From: Carboxylicivirga fragile
GTDB taxonomy: Bacteria > Bacteroidota > Bacteroidia > Bacteroidales > Marinilabiliaceae
Direction: 5' to 3'
Assembly (NCBI GenBank): GCA_025499625.1
Contig: JAFMVD010000020.1
Span: 24,662 to 88,661, forward strand
DNA: 64,000 nucleotides
How positions within the stretch are numbered: position 1 is the stretch's first letter; every line of letters begins with the position of its first letter. The notes under the pieces are model-generated. The model saw only the letters and a list, made by a program, of their open reading frames with translations, did no database searches and was not told the DNA's origin. Shown one piece after another: positions 27,129 to 36,032 of the stretch. A program made the position numbers and the translations under genes.

Positions 27129-28162
27129 AATCCTCCTCCAATTTGTTGATCCAGTTTCTCAACTTCCGATTTACGATGTGCTAGATAAATGTAGTAATCT
27201 TTTGATTCTGCCACTTCCTCAGCATATATTGGTGATTTGATTTCCCGATATATATTATAACTATTAAAGGCCCATTTCAAGGCAGAAGCAATTTCATTCT
27301 GCTGTTCAAAAGAAATAGCAATATTATGTGCAGCTCTGGCTTTTTCAAAGTTTTTTCCATGCTCAAATACATAAGCCCATAACTTTTCAGCTTCTTTGTA
27401 ATTAGATTTACCATACCACTCAGCAGCATTTACAAAATAGGAATTACCTGCGATAAACAGCCGTTGTTCTCTCGTTTCCCAGGTAGGAACCAAATGATTG
27501 ACATATGCATCTCCAATATAAAAACCTATTTCACTAATAGCATTCTTAATACTAGGCAATTTACTTGCGGCATGAACAGCTGAAGATCCTTCCTCATACC
27601 AATAAATTGTATCTTGTTGCAGGTCTTCAAACAAAATAGTTTGTGAATAATAATCATAAAAGCGCCAATAGCAAGTTGCATTAACATCCAATGATGCACC
27701 CTGAGAATCACCATAATCAACAATCTCGAGTTTTGAGCCATATTTATACCCATCCAGTGCTAAAACTGCATCTGCGCCAAATTCGGCACAAATCGTATTT
27801 ACTTCAAAAGCGGTTAATTTCTTTAATGGTTTACCCAATAAGAGCTCATTATAATTAGTGGTATCAATAAAAACCGTATCGAAAAAATTCTGTGAAAGTA
27901 AACTCTCCTTTAAACTCAACAGAACACTATCTGCAAATGCCTCTACCCAAATGGAATCAAGAATTTCTATTTCTCCATCTACCTCAAGAAAGTGGATACT
28001 ACTATCAACAAATGGATAACTATTGTCGACTAAGACAATGGATTTTACTTCTGGGGGTATGGTATTTTTAGCAGGCTTAAGCACATCGTAATTTAATACT
28101 GAATAGGACTTACACCCAACCAAGACAACAATAAACCATATAACAATTGCAATTTTCTTCAT
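27125..28162 (-). CDS. DUF6340-type lipoprotein with TPR-like tail
   Basis: A 345-residue lipoprotein (IAIVIWFIVVLVGC, lipobox LVGC with cysteine 17). The N-terminal part (about 25-200) matches the DUF6340 family of Bacteroidota: PEVKSIVLVDNSYPF, SLKESLLSQNFFDTVFID, AEFGADAVLALDGYKY and ATCYWRFYDYYSQTIL. The C-terminal part (about 225-320) is helical with TPR-like character (NAAEWYGKSNYKEAEKLWAY, EKARAAHNIAISFEQQ). The function is unknown. A 4-nt overlap with the PBP4 gene suggests a peptidoglycan or outer-membrane assembly role as a partner. The operon promoter should lie in the 28163-28268 gap after the fabG terminator. Confidence 0.8.
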   Translation of the reverse strand: MKKIAIVIWFIVVLVGCKSYSVLNYDVLKPAKNTIPPEVKSIVLVDNSYPFVDSSIHFLEVDGEIEILDSIWVEAFADSVLLSLKESLLSQNFFDTVFIDTTNYNELLLGKPLKKLTAFEVNTICAEFGADAVLALDGYKYGSKLEIVDYGDSQGASLDVNATCYWRFYDYYSQTILFEDLQQDTIYWYEEGSSAVHAASKLPSIKNAISEIGFYIGDAYVNHLVPTWETREQRLFIAGNSYFVNAAEWYGKSNYKEAEKLWAYVFEHGKNFEKARAAHNIAISFEQQNEIASALKWAFNSYNIYREIKSPIYAEEVAESKDYYIYLAHRKSEVEKLDQQIGGGL

Positions 28163-28268
28163 TAATTCAAGTAGGTTGTAGGTTAATAAAAATGATTAAT
28201 TGCCAATTTCACAATTCATTCACATCGACCTCTTGCACCAAAAATAGTACCACGAATGCATAAAAATA

Positions 28269-28297
28269 AAAAAGGGTGATTAAAAACCACCCTTTTT
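28269..28297. terminator. Terminator after fabG
   Basis: AAAAAGGGTG and CACCCTTTTT form a perfect 10-bp stem with a 9-nt loop; U-runs are present in both directions. It lies 45 nt past the fabG stop. Confidence 0.85.
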
Positions 28298-28341
28298 ATT
28301 CTATATTTTAAAGAACTTTTCAGAAAAGCCCCTAAATACTC

Positions 28342-29088
28342 TTACATATTCATTCCACCACAAACATGAACAGTTTGTCCACTTACATATGTTGAAAGAT
28401 CAGAACCTAAGAAAATACAGATATTAGCTACATCCTCCGGTGTACCTCCCCGTTTTAAAGGAATTTGACTTTCCCATTCCTTCTTCACGTCTTCAGGTAA
28501 TTTACCAGTCATTTCTGTAATGATAAAACCAGGAGCAATCGCATTACTACGAATACCTCTGGAACCTAATTCTTTAGCAATTGATTTAGTAAAACCAATC
28601 ATACCAGCTTTTGAGGCAGAATAGTTAGCCTGACCAGCATTTCCACTAACTCCAACAACAGAGCTCATGTTAATAATAGAACCTGAACGCTGACGTAACA
28701 TTGTTGGCTGAACTGCTTTTGTAAAGTTAAAAACAGATTTAAGGTTTACGTTAATAACAGCATCCCACTGATCTTCAGTCATACGCATCAACAAGGTATC
28801 TTTTGTAATTCCAGCGTTATTAACCAATATATCAATCTGTCCAAAATCCTTTGCTATTTCAGCAACAACTTTCTGTGTATCATCAAAATTACTGGCATCA
28901 GAAGCGTAACCTTTAGCTTTCACTCCCAAAGCTTCAAGTTCTTTTTCAGTTTCCAAAGCAGCATCATTAATAGCTAAATCAGTAAATGCAACATTACACC
29001 CTTCTTGTGCATATCGAATAGCAATAGCCTTACCAATACCGCGAGCAGCACCAGTAACAATGGCAGTTTTTCCTTCTAGTAACTTCAT
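28342..29088 (-). CDS. fabG: 3-oxoacyl-[ACP] reductase
   Basis: NADPH-dependent short-chain dehydrogenase that reduces 3-oxoacyl-ACP in fatty acid synthesis. The cofactor motif TGAARGIGKAIA (residues 12-23) and LVNNAG (88-93) are present. The catalytic residues are S143 (INMSSVVG), Y156 and K160 (ANYSASK). The 248-residue length and the C-terminal YVSGQTVHVCGGMNM are typical of FabG itself rather than a general SDR. A -7 element (TACTTTTG) lies about 80 nt upstream, and the gene ends at a terminator, so it seems to be monocistronic and not in a fab cluster. Confidence 0.94.
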   Translation of the reverse strand: MKLLEGKTAIVTGAARGIGKAIAIRYAQEGCNVAFTDLAINDAALETEKELEALGVKAKGYASDASNFDDTQKVVAEIAKDFGQIDILVNNAGITKDTLLMRMTEDQWDAVINVNLKSVFNFTKAVQPTMLRQRSGSIINMSSVVGVSGNAGQANYSASKAGMIGFTKSIAKELGSRGIRSNAIAPGFIITEMTGKLPEDVKKEWESQIPLKRGGTPEDVANICIFLGSDLSTYVSGQTVHVCGGMNM

Positions 29089-29169
29089 TTCAATAATTAT
29101 TATAAAACTCTATTATTTGACCATTTCCCTTCAAAGTTCAAACAGAGCTTTGATTTTCAATTTGATGAA

Positions 29170-29177
29170 CAAAAGTA
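29170..29177 (-). promoter_or_regulatory. -7 promoter element for fabG
   Basis: The minus strand reads TACTTTTG, an exact TAnnTTTG match, giving a leader of about 75 nt. No clear -33 is seen. Confidence 0.5.
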
Positions 29178-29273
29178 AAACATTTATCAGGTTTTTACCA
29201 TATTTTTTCCAAATAACATAACAAACCCGTTCAATGACCAGATTCAATTGTGGACAAAAAACCAACAAAAACC

Positions 29274-29302
29274 AATACTTTCAAACCATTGGTCAAAGTA
29301 TT
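29274..29302. promoter_or_regulatory. Operator-like palindrome upstream of the chemoreceptor gene
   Basis: AATACTTT and AAAGTATT are 8-bp arms enclosing a smaller ACC-ATT-GGT inverted repeat. It ends about 24 nt before a near -7 element (TATATTTA, 29326-29333) of the chemoreceptor gene, a suitable place for a regulator to bind. Confidence 0.4.
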
Positions 29303-29367
29303 ATATAGAAATATCGAGTTTTTTATATATTTAGCTCAATATTGCACACATCATATTATTCGCCCAA

Positions 29368-30450
29368 ATGAAGTTAAGTCTCAAGAAGAAACTTTCCGTT
29401 TTTTTAATATTTGCCTCAAGCCTTGTTTTCATTGTTTTTATAAGCCTTACCCTCTTATTCCACAATGCTTCATTTAACGAAACTTCTGGTTCGGATATTT
29501 TCGCAACACAACTACTCGTTATTGGCGTATCATGCCTCATAATCCTGGCAGGAGCTATTTATCTAATAACATCAAAATTAGTCAAGCCCATTGCACAAAC
29601 AACAGTCCTTACGTCTGAAATATCACAAGGTAAATTAACAAGTAACTTAAGCCACAAAAGTGAGAAGAATGAACTTGATCTTCTAAACAATTCTCTGCAA
29701 AGGGTGATCAATGATTTGAATAATACAATAACTGTGGCGCGAGAAAAATCAAACGATATAAAGGCCACTTCGCATCAACTTGGGAGTGATTTTGACGGGA
29801 TTTCAACAGTTGCTTCGTCAATGAATTCTTCAACAAAAGAGGTTAACTCGGTAATAGAAAAAATTACAAATGACATTGAGCAAAATACGGCTGATGCCAA
29901 ACATAGTATTAGTTTATCCGAATCTGCCCTGGATAGCATAAAAAGTAGTAATCGTGCCACTCAGAAGATGAGAGAGGCAATGGGTACTGTGGCAGAACGC
30001 ATTTCAATCATACAGGATATTGCAACACAAACAAATATTCTCTCATTAAATGCCGCCGTTGAAGCTGCCAGAGCTGGCGAATCAGGCAGAGGTTTTTCAG
30101 TTGTTGCTGGCGAGGTAAAAAAACTCGCCGATAAAAGTTTAGCCGCTACTGCAGGTATTGAAAAATTGTCGAGAAAGGCACTGATGATGTCTGAAAAGGC
30201 TGGGAATGACATGGAAGAACTTATTCCCAAACTAGAAGAAAACTCACAGTACATTAACCAAATATCAGCCAATAATACCGAACAATACCATGGCATTCGT
30301 CAATTATCTACTACCCTAAGGGAGTTGAACAATGATATGCAGAAGAATAAAAACATTGCCAGTAAATTATTAAAAAGTAGTGAGCAGCTTAATTCTTCCG
30401 CTCAGCAACTTGAAGGAGAACTATCACATTTTGAACTTAAAAGCAACTAA
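29368..30450 (+). CDS. Methyl-accepting chemotaxis-type protein without sensor domain
   Basis: A membrane signal transducer of 360 residues. Two transmembrane helices (about 10-31 and 48-70) enclose only ~17 residues ([17 protein letters not shown]), so no periplasmic ligand domain exists. A HAMP domain (about 70-122) is followed by the methyl-accepting signalling hairpin with the conserved tip [20 protein letters not shown] and [20 protein letters not shown]. The tip shows that it should contact CheW/CheA. No che gene or flagellar gene is in the window, and a Bacteroidota gliding cell would use such a receptor for other outputs. It may sense membrane or cytoplasmic state. The gene is transcribed alone. 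Confidence 0.92.
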   Translation: MKLSLKKKLSVFLIFASSLVFIVFISLTLLFHNASFNETSGSDIFATQLLVIGVSCLIILAGAIYLITSKLVKPIAQTTVLTSEISQGKLTSNLSHKSEKNELDLLNNSLQRVINDLNNTITVAREKSNDIKATSHQLGSDFDGISTVASSMNSSTKEVNSVIEKITNDIEQNTADAKHSISLSESALDSIKSSNRATQKMREAMGTVAERISIIQDIATQTNILSLNAAVEAARAGESGRGFSVVAGEVKKLADKSLAATAGIEKLSRKALMMSEKAGNDMEELIPKLEENSQYINQISANNTEQYHGIRQLSTTLRELNNDMQKNKNIASKLLKSSEQLNSSAQQLEGELSHFELKSN

Positions 30451-30552
30451 TACCGTTTGCTAATCAAAATGCGACTTTAGTACATTTCATTTCTAAAGCC
30501 CCTTTGATTATACAACGGCATTTTACCTATGATTTTTTTATTTAATTGATAT

Positions 30553-30583
30553 AAAAAAGCCGGAACTTATTACAATCCCGGCT
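30553..30583 (-). terminator. Terminator of sucD
   Basis: On the minus strand AGCCGG and CCGGCT form a 6-bp GC-rich stem followed by TTTTTTAT. It lies 22 nt after the sucD stop. Confidence 0.85.
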
Positions 30584-30604
30584 CTCTCATCTATTTCTTT
30601 TAAA

Positions 30605-31477
30605 CTATTTCTTCAGGGCAGCCACCATTGTTGACCCCAAATCGGCTGGAGATTCAACAACATGCAAACCACATTCTCTCATAATCGCCATTTTTGCTTC
30701 AGCAGTATCATCTTTACCACCAATAATAGCTCCCGCATGTCCCATTCTGCGACCTTTTGGTGCCGTTTGACCTGCAATAAAACCAACAACAGGTTTCGTG
30801 CCATTCTCTTTGATCCAACGAGCAGCATCAGTCTCCATACTTCCGCCAATTTCACCAATCATTATAATGCCTTCCGTCTCCGGATCATTCATTAATAATT
30901 CAACAGCTTCCTTCGTAGTTGTTCCAATAATCGGGTCGCCACCAATACCTATACAAGTACTTTGACCTAATCCTTGCTTGGTCAATTGATCAACCGCTTC
31001 GTAGGTTAAAGTTCCCGACCGACTAACCACACCAATACTTCCCTTTTGGTGAATAAAACCAGGCATAATACCAACTTTGGCTTCTCCCGGAGAAATAACG
31101 CCAGGACAATTAGGGCCGATTAATCGCGCTTTTTTTCCTTCCAGATATTGCTTAACCTTAACCATGTCAGAAGTGGGGATACCTTCCGTGATACATACTA
31201 TAACTTTTATACCAGCATCGGCTGCCTCCATAATGGCATCGGCTGCAAATGGAGGGGGGACAAAAATGGCTGAAACATCTGCGTTAGTTTTTGCAACAGC
31301 ATCTGCAACAGAATTGAAAACCGGTAATTTAAGATGCTCTGACCCACCTTTACCTGGTGTTACACCACCAACAACATTGGTTCCATATTCCAACATTTGA
31401 GTAGCATGAAATGTACCTTCACCACCGGTGAATCCTTGTATTATTACTTTCGAATCTTTTTTAACTAATACGCTCAT
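30605..31477 (-). CDS. sucD: Succinyl-CoA ligase, alpha subunit
   Basis: Subunit of the TCA-cycle enzyme that makes ATP or GTP from succinyl-CoA. The CoA-binding N-terminal domain has [16 protein letters not shown] and [39 protein letters not shown] follows. The phosphorylated active-site histidine is in [13 protein letters not shown] near residue 248. The 290-residue length is normal. The beta subunit gene (sucC) is not next to it and not in the window; unlinked sucC and sucD are common in Bacteroidota. In a fermenting cell the enzyme may also run in the succinate/propionate direction. Confidence 0.96.
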   Translation of the reverse strand: MSVLVKKDSKVIIQGFTGGEGTFHATQMLEYGTNVVGGVTPGKGGSEHLKLPVFNSVADAVAKTNADVSAIFVPPPFAADAIMEAADAGIKVIVCITEGIPTSDMVKVKQYLEGKKARLIGPNCPGVISPGEAKVGIMPGFIHQKGSIGVVSRSGTLTYEAVDQLTKQGLGQSTCIGIGGDPIIGTTTKEAVELLMNDPETEGIIMIGEIGGSMETDAARWIKENGTKPVVGFIAGQTAPKGRRMGHAGAIIGGKDDTAEAKMAIMRECGLHVVESPADLGSTMVAALKK

Positions 31478-31631
31478 AGGGTAAAATGATTTTGTTAGCG
31501 AGATTTATTCGATTTTAATTTAGTTTTAATTCTATAATAGATAATAACCTATTTCTACTCACATTGTTTTGTATTACCATTAAAATTTAATCAATCTGAT
31601 TAAACAGGATGGAATATAATTAATCATTTTA

Positions 31632-31639
31632 TACCTTTA
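31632..31639 (+). promoter_or_regulatory. Near-consensus -7 element for the amidotransferase gene
   Basis: TACCTTTA, one base from TAnnTTTG, lies 18 nt before the ATG at 31658 and overlaps an upstream GTG, which supports the ATG as start. Confidence 0.4.
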
Positions 31640-31657
31640 GTGCTAAATAAATACAGC

Positions 31658-32755
31658 ATGCATTATATTACAATTTTTCTTTTATTTCTAGGAATTACCG
31701 TTAGCGCCCAATTACCCAACGACACTGCCGTTAACAACATTGACAAACGTTTATTAATAATGCATCCAACCCAATCGACGATTGAAGTAATAGTAACCTT
31801 GCACGAAAAAGAATTACTCGACCTTGGTTCAAGTGAAGTGTTTGGTGTTTATCACAAGGATGAGAAATATGATTACGCACAATCGCATCGTATAATTGAT
31901 ACCTTGAGCAGCATTAACATGAAAATAGTTGCTATTGCTGACACACTATATGAAGATAGTCTGTATTGCCAGAACGCCTGCTCACAGACTTTTATGAAAC
32001 TTTTTACAGAAAGCAATGGAGCCATTTTTTTTGGAGGTCCTGATATCCCCCCAACAATCTATGGTGAAGAAGCGCATTCAAGAACGATTGTCAGCGATCC
32101 TTATCGCCATTACTTTGAGGCTTCCTTTTTATATCATTTGCTTGGCGGCTATCAAAACAATGAATACACGCCGCTTATTGCTCAAAAACCTGATTATTTC
32201 ATCAATGGTATTTGTTTGGGTATGCAGACTATGAATATTGCAACTGGCGGAACATTAATACAAGACATACCAGATGAGATATACAATAGTGATGAAAAGA
32301 AAGGATTAAAGCATCTGGAAAAAAACGAAATTCATCGAAACTACTACCGACACACTCACCCTCATTTAAAAAGAAAGTTAAGTGGTTCGTATTTTCACAG
32401 CATTTCATTTGTCGATTTCTTCTTTCCTGATCTGCTAGAAATAACATCAGATACCGCTCCAATGGTTAATAGTTATCACCACCAGGCTGTTGAAACATTA
32501 GGGAAAGGGTTTAAGGTAAGTGCCACTTCGGAAGATAAAAAGATTATAGAAGCCATGTTTCACGTTCATTACCCCAATGTATTTGCTGTTCAGTTTCACC
32601 CCGAAAGAGTTGGCTTGTATAAAAGTGATAACAAATACCAGTTTACTCCTAAGGGTAAGCAGAAATACCTATACGAATGGATCGATGAGGAAAGCATGGA
32701 TTTTCACATAAAATATTGGCAAGCCATCAATATAATTTGGAATCAAAAGTTATAG
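31658..32755 (+). CDS. Secreted class I glutamine amidotransferase-like hydrolase (C26 type)
   Basis: A 365-residue protein with a signal peptide (MHYITIFLLFLGITVSAQ) and a gamma-glutamyl hydrolase-like (C26/GATase1) domain. The nucleophile is C186 in INGICLGMQTM, and the partner histidine is in VFAVQFHPERV near residue 312. The oxyanion region is AIFFGGPDIPP. Cytoplasmic relatives (PuuD) hydrolyse gamma-glutamyl-GABA, but this one is exported, as in other Bacteroidota. Its substrate is thus probably a periplasmic gamma-glutamyl compound or peptidoglycan-derived peptide. The start at ATG 31658 is preferred over GTG 31640. The gene is monocistronic, divergent from sucD. Confidence 0.85.
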   Translation: MHYITIFLLFLGITVSAQLPNDTAVNNIDKRLLIMHPTQSTIEVIVTLHEKELLDLGSSEVFGVYHKDEKYDYAQSHRIIDTLSSINMKIVAIADTLYEDSLYCQNACSQTFMKLFTESNGAIFFGGPDIPPTIYGEEAHSRTIVSDPYRHYFEASFLYHLLGGYQNNEYTPLIAQKPDYFINGICLGMQTMNIATGGTLIQDIPDEIYNSDEKKGLKHLEKNEIHRNYYRHTHPHLKRKLSGSYFHSISFVDFFFPDLLEITSDTAPMVNSYHHQAVETLGKGFKVSATSEDKKIIEAMFHVHYPNVFAVQFHPERVGLYKSDNKYQFTPKGKQKYLYEWIDEESMDFHIKYWQAINIIWNQKL

Positions 32756-32837
32756 TTTAGCTTTACTAGCTATCAAGCCTCTTCATTAATCGTTCAAGTT
32801 GAAAGTAGCATTGTAGCATTACTAGTTTTTTTATGCG

Positions 32838-32845
32838 TACTTTTG
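32838..32845 (+). promoter_or_regulatory. -7 promoter element for the DEAD-box helicase
   Basis: TACTTTTG is an exact TAnnTTTG match 57 nt before the ATG at 32902. A GGAGG at 32862-32866 in the leader lies 5 nt before an in-frame TTG at 32872. Confidence 0.55.
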
Positions 32846-32901
32846 CGTTTTGATACATTTCGGAGGACACTTTGTTCGTACTCGAAATAAAAAGACAGAA
32901 A

Positions 32902-34197
32902 ATGATATTTGAAGAACTGGGTATTTTCGAACCCATATTGAGAGCTTTAAAAGCTAAGAACTACACGGAACCAACACCTATTCAGGCAAAATCGATACCA
33001 CTTATACTTGAAGGAAATGATTTATTAGGCGTAGCCCAAACAGGAACCGGTAAAACGGCTGCCTTTGCTATTCCAATTATTCAAAAAATTCAGAAATTAA
33101 TTACCAATGGAAGAGGAAGACCAAAAATAAAGGCTTTAATAATTACACCAACTAGAGAATTGGCCATTCAGATTGATGATAACATCAAAGGTTATAGTAA
33201 AAATACAGATGTAAAGCACGCTGTTATTTTTGGTGGTGTTCCACAAGGCAAACAAGTAAATCAACTAAAACAAGGCGTACATATATTAGTGGCGACTCCA
33301 GGGCGCCTACTCGACCTCATCAGCCAAAAGCATATTAACCTGGATGCAATCAAGATTTTCGTTCTTGATGAAGCGGACCGTATGCTGGACATGGGTTTCA
33401 TCCATGATATAAAGAAGTTACTTAAAATACTTCCTACCAAACGCCAGTCGCTGTTTTTCTCAGCAACAATGCCATCTAATATTGTTCAGTTATCAAGAAC
33501 GATATTGGATAATCCCAAACGAGTAGAAGTCAGCCCTGAATCAACAACGGCTGAAACCATAAAGCAATACTTGTACTACACCAATAAAAACGATAAGAAA
33601 GATTTACTGATTCATATTTTGAAGGATCAGAAAATAAAGCAAGTTTTGGTGTTTTCACGAACCAAACATGGCGCAGATAAGATTGCACGTAATCTTAAAA
33701 AGCATAAGATTGAAGCTGCAGCTATCCATGGCGATAAAGCTCAGAATCAACGCCAAAAAGCTTTGACTCAATTTAAAGCTTCACAAATTAGAGTTTTAGT
33801 AGCTACTGATATTGCTGCGCGTGGTATTGATATTGACAAATTGCAGTACGTTATCAATTACGATATTCCTAATATACCTGAAACATACGTACATCGTATT
33901 GGCCGCTCGGGACGAGCAGGTGAAGAAGGAGTTGCTTTGTCCTTATGCGAACCAGAAGAAAATGTGTACGTACGCGACATTGAGAAATTAATCAAGAAGA
34001 AGATAGACGTTGTTAGAGATCAACCTTATATTCAGACTGACAAACCAATGAATGCGTCTCAGAGAAAAGATGCTGAAAAGGAAAAGCAACGTAAGAAGCA
34101 AGAATTCTTTGCCAATAGAAAGAAACAGCAGGGCGGATCATCAAAAAGAGCTCCTAAGGCAAAGGGAACAGGTAAAAAAATTAACAGGCGGAGGTAA
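32902..34197 (+). CDS. DEAD-box RNA helicase (RhlE-like)
   Basis: An ATP-dependent RNA helicase acting in ribosome assembly, RNA decay or cold adaptation. The order of motifs is complete: Q motif YTEPTPIQAK (about 21-30), Walker A AQTGTGKTAA (45-54), PTRELAIQ, ATPGRLLD, DEAD as VLDEADRMLDMGF, SAT as FFSATMP, then ARGIDI and HRIGRSGRAG in the second RecA domain. The C-terminus is a basic tail (KKQQGGSSKRAPKAKGTGKK) likely to bind RNA, as in RhlE. From the ATG at 32902 the protein starts MIFEELGIFEPILRAL, the usual family start. A TTG at 32872 preceded by GGAGG would add ten residues and cannot be excluded. It is monocistronic with a strong terminator. Confidence 0.93.
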   Translation: MIFEELGIFEPILRALKAKNYTEPTPIQAKSIPLILEGNDLLGVAQTGTGKTAAFAIPIIQKIQKLITNGRGRPKIKALIITPTRELAIQIDDNIKGYSKNTDVKHAVIFGGVPQGKQVNQLKQGVHILVATPGRLLDLISQKHINLDAIKIFVLDEADRMLDMGFIHDIKKLLKILPTKRQSLFFSATMPSNIVQLSRTILDNPKRVEVSPESTTAETIKQYLYYTNKNDKKDLLIHILKDQKIKQVLVFSRTKHGADKIARNLKKHKIEAAAIHGDKAQNQRQKALTQFKASQIRVLVATDIAARGIDIDKLQYVINYDIPNIPETYVHRIGRSGRAGEEGVALSLCEPEENVYVRDIEKLIKKKIDVVRDQPYIQTDKPMNASQRKDAEKEKQRKKQEFFANRKKQQGGSSKRAPKAKGTGKKINRRR

Positions 34198-34224
34198 TTT
34201 CCGTTCTTCTGATATGTAAAATAA

Positions 34225-34255
34225 AAACCTTTTAAAGTATAGCTTTAAAAGGTTT
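34225..34255 (+). terminator. Terminator of the helicase gene
   Basis: AAACCTTTTAAAG and CTTTAAAAGGTTT form a perfect 13-bp stem with the loop TATAG, followed by CATTTTTTATTTTT. Confidence 0.9.
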
Positions 34256-34297
34256 CATTTTTTATTTTTGATTTTAATTTCATCAAACATCATAACC

Positions 34298-35329
34298 ATG
34301 AACCCTAACCGCAAAATTAAAATCCTCAACTCAAAGTCATTGTTACTTCTCTGTTCTATTATGCTTGTTAACTTTGCAATTAATGCACAAGGCACAGTTA
34401 AAAATAAAGAGCATAAAACTATACCAATAATAGATTATAAAGCTAATGCTGATTTTAATGATTTGATTCGATCAGCATTCTTCATTAACCCCTATTCTGA
34501 CTACCTATTAATATCTAAAGATTCTTCTGAGATACGCTCTATTGATCTCATATTTGGAACAAAACATTGTAAACCTTTAAATATTGACTCTCCTTTTAAT
34601 AATTTAATTCCGCAAAGCACACTAGAGCTTGATAGTGTCTTTTTCTTAAATTTTAACAACGATTACAAATTTGTGAATTGGACCTATCATATCTATGGCC
34701 AAATAAAAAACAATCAAATAAAGTTCTACAAAGGAGTAAATAATATAGGCTTAAGTTTTCAAGAATTAATAGAATCCGAATTTAGCTCTATTGATAGCTT
34801 TAAAGCATTTTCTCAAGAAAAAGCGTACAATGAGATAAATTACAATATTTACAACGGAATATATCCATTGGACACTAAGAATGCAATTACATTCTTAAAA
34901 AACAGCTATTCCTTTTATGCGGATTGTTACAATGATAATACAAGCCAAATAGCAAAAAAACTAATTTCTTTCATTCATCAATCAATTAAATTAAATGACA
35001 TACAGTCAATAGAAATAGAACAGCTTTTGAAAAATTGTATAATTAATAAACATGAATTTAACATCAATCGATACGATCCTGATTGGTACAAAAGCAAACA
35101 CCTTTACTTGTGTGGAATTTCTGATTATACAGACTGCATTAAAAGCTCTCTTAGTGACGATCAATTATTTCAATTAAGACAAAAAACACAACAAGAAGCG
35201 TACTTGCGTACTCAATATTATTTGTACCTCGTTAGAACAGAAAGAGATAATCGCTCAGTTGATAATTGGAACTTTTACGATGATGTAAAGAGATTCGCTA
35301 TCATTAAAGACGTAGTCGAGAACAATTAA
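34298..35329 (+). CDS. Secreted protein of unknown function
   Basis: I do not recognise this 343-residue protein. It has a signal peptide (SLLLLCSIMLVNFAINAQ) from the ATG at 34298; a TTG at 34268 would only extend the N-terminus. The mature part has no lipobox and no membrane segment. It is rich in Asn, Lys, Ile and Tyr, with a mixed first half (YKANADFNDLIRSAFFINPY, NWTYHIYGQIKNNQIKFYKG) and a more helical second half containing three cysteines (ADCYNDN, LYLCGISDYTDC). The base composition is more AT-rich than its neighbours, which may mean a lineage-specific gene. It is followed after 36 nt by the LRR gene, and the two may be read together. Confidence 0.6.
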   Translation: MNPNRKIKILNSKSLLLLCSIMLVNFAINAQGTVKNKEHKTIPIIDYKANADFNDLIRSAFFINPYSDYLLISKDSSEIRSIDLIFGTKHCKPLNIDSPFNNLIPQSTLELDSVFFLNFNNDYKFVNWTYHIYGQIKNNQIKFYKGVNNIGLSFQELIESEFSSIDSFKAFSQEKAYNEINYNIYNGIYPLDTKNAITFLKNSYSFYADCYNDNTSQIAKKLISFIHQSIKLNDIQSIEIEQLLKNCIINKHEFNINRYDPDWYKSKHLYLCGISDYTDCIKSSLSDDQLFQLRQKTQQEAYLRTQYYLYLVRTERDNRSVDNWNFYDDVKRFAIIKDVVENN

Positions 35330-35365
35330 TTTTGACAATAATTTAGGATACAAAACAATTGATAA

Positions 35366-35980
35366 ATGAGTGACAAACAGATAATAGAACTGCTTAACAC
35401 CAAGCTAAGGCGACCATTGAAGTTACAAAAGAAACTCACTTGGTTTTTGAAAGGATATTGTATTAATGAGCTTGGGAATGTCATTCAACTTAATTTGTTT
35501 AAATCTCAATTTGATGGTCAGATTCCTGATGAAATTTTCGAACTAAAACACCTTGAACACCTCGATATTAGAGAAAACAACATCAATGAAGTGTCACCCA
35601 AAATTGCGCAATTATCAAAACTGCAATACCTCGATCTTAGAAATAATGATATCAAAGAGCTGCCATCGGGCTTCAATAGCTTAGGTTCTTTGACAAAGCT
35701 TTATCTAGGACATAATCAATTTACATCAGTTCCAACCTGCCTGGCCGAACTTAATAAACTTGAGCTTCTTGATATTAGCGAAAATAACATTGTCGAATTG
35801 TCAGAACAGCTTCTGGCATCCAACTCCATTAAAAAACTCTACCTCAACAATAATGAACTTTCTCATTTCCCTTTCGACCAATTGAGAACTAAACATCTGG
35901 ACGAATTAGTCTTAATAGACAATCCGCTAACAAGCACGCCAAAGGGTTTTGAAGGAAAGGTTACTAAACTATTGTATTAA
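35366..35980 (+). CDS. Leucine-rich repeat protein
   Basis: A 204-residue cytoplasmic protein (no signal peptide) made almost wholly of leucine-rich repeats. After an N-terminal cap (about 1-45) there are about six repeats of 22-23 residues of the LxxLxLxxN type: HLEHLDIRENNINEVS, KLQYLDLRNNDIKELP, SLTKLYLGHNQFTSVP, KLELLDISENNIVELS, SIKKLYLNNNELSHFP and HLDELVLIDNPLTSTP. The spacing fits the bacterial typical (Toll-like/SDS22 mix) class. It has no enzymatic domain, so it should act as a protein-binding scaffold. The partner is unknown. It follows the unknown secreted protein gene by 36 nt and is ended by a terminator. Confidence 0.85.
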   Translation: MSDKQIIELLNTKLRRPLKLQKKLTWFLKGYCINELGNVIQLNLFKSQFDGQIPDEIFELKHLEHLDIRENNINEVSPKIAQLSKLQYLDLRNNDIKELPSGFNSLGSLTKLYLGHNQFTSVPTCLAELNKLELLDISENNIVELSEQLLASNSIKKLYLNNNELSHFPFDQLRTKHLDELVLIDNPLTSTPKGFEGKVTKLLY

Positions 35981-36012
35981 AAAAGCGCCACATTCAGATG
36001 AATACGGCGCTT
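35981..36012. terminator. Terminator between LRR and PorP/SprF genes
   Basis: AAGCGCC and GGCGCTT form a 7-bp GC-rich stem with a 16-nt loop; A- and T-runs flank it, so it can serve both convergent genes. Confidence 0.8.
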
Positions 36013-36032
36013 AATTATTTCAATTAATAATT

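Noticed and set aside
35366..35980. LRR protein as a secreted adhesin
   Set aside because: It has no signal peptide, lipobox or sorting domain, so it should stay in the cytoplasm.
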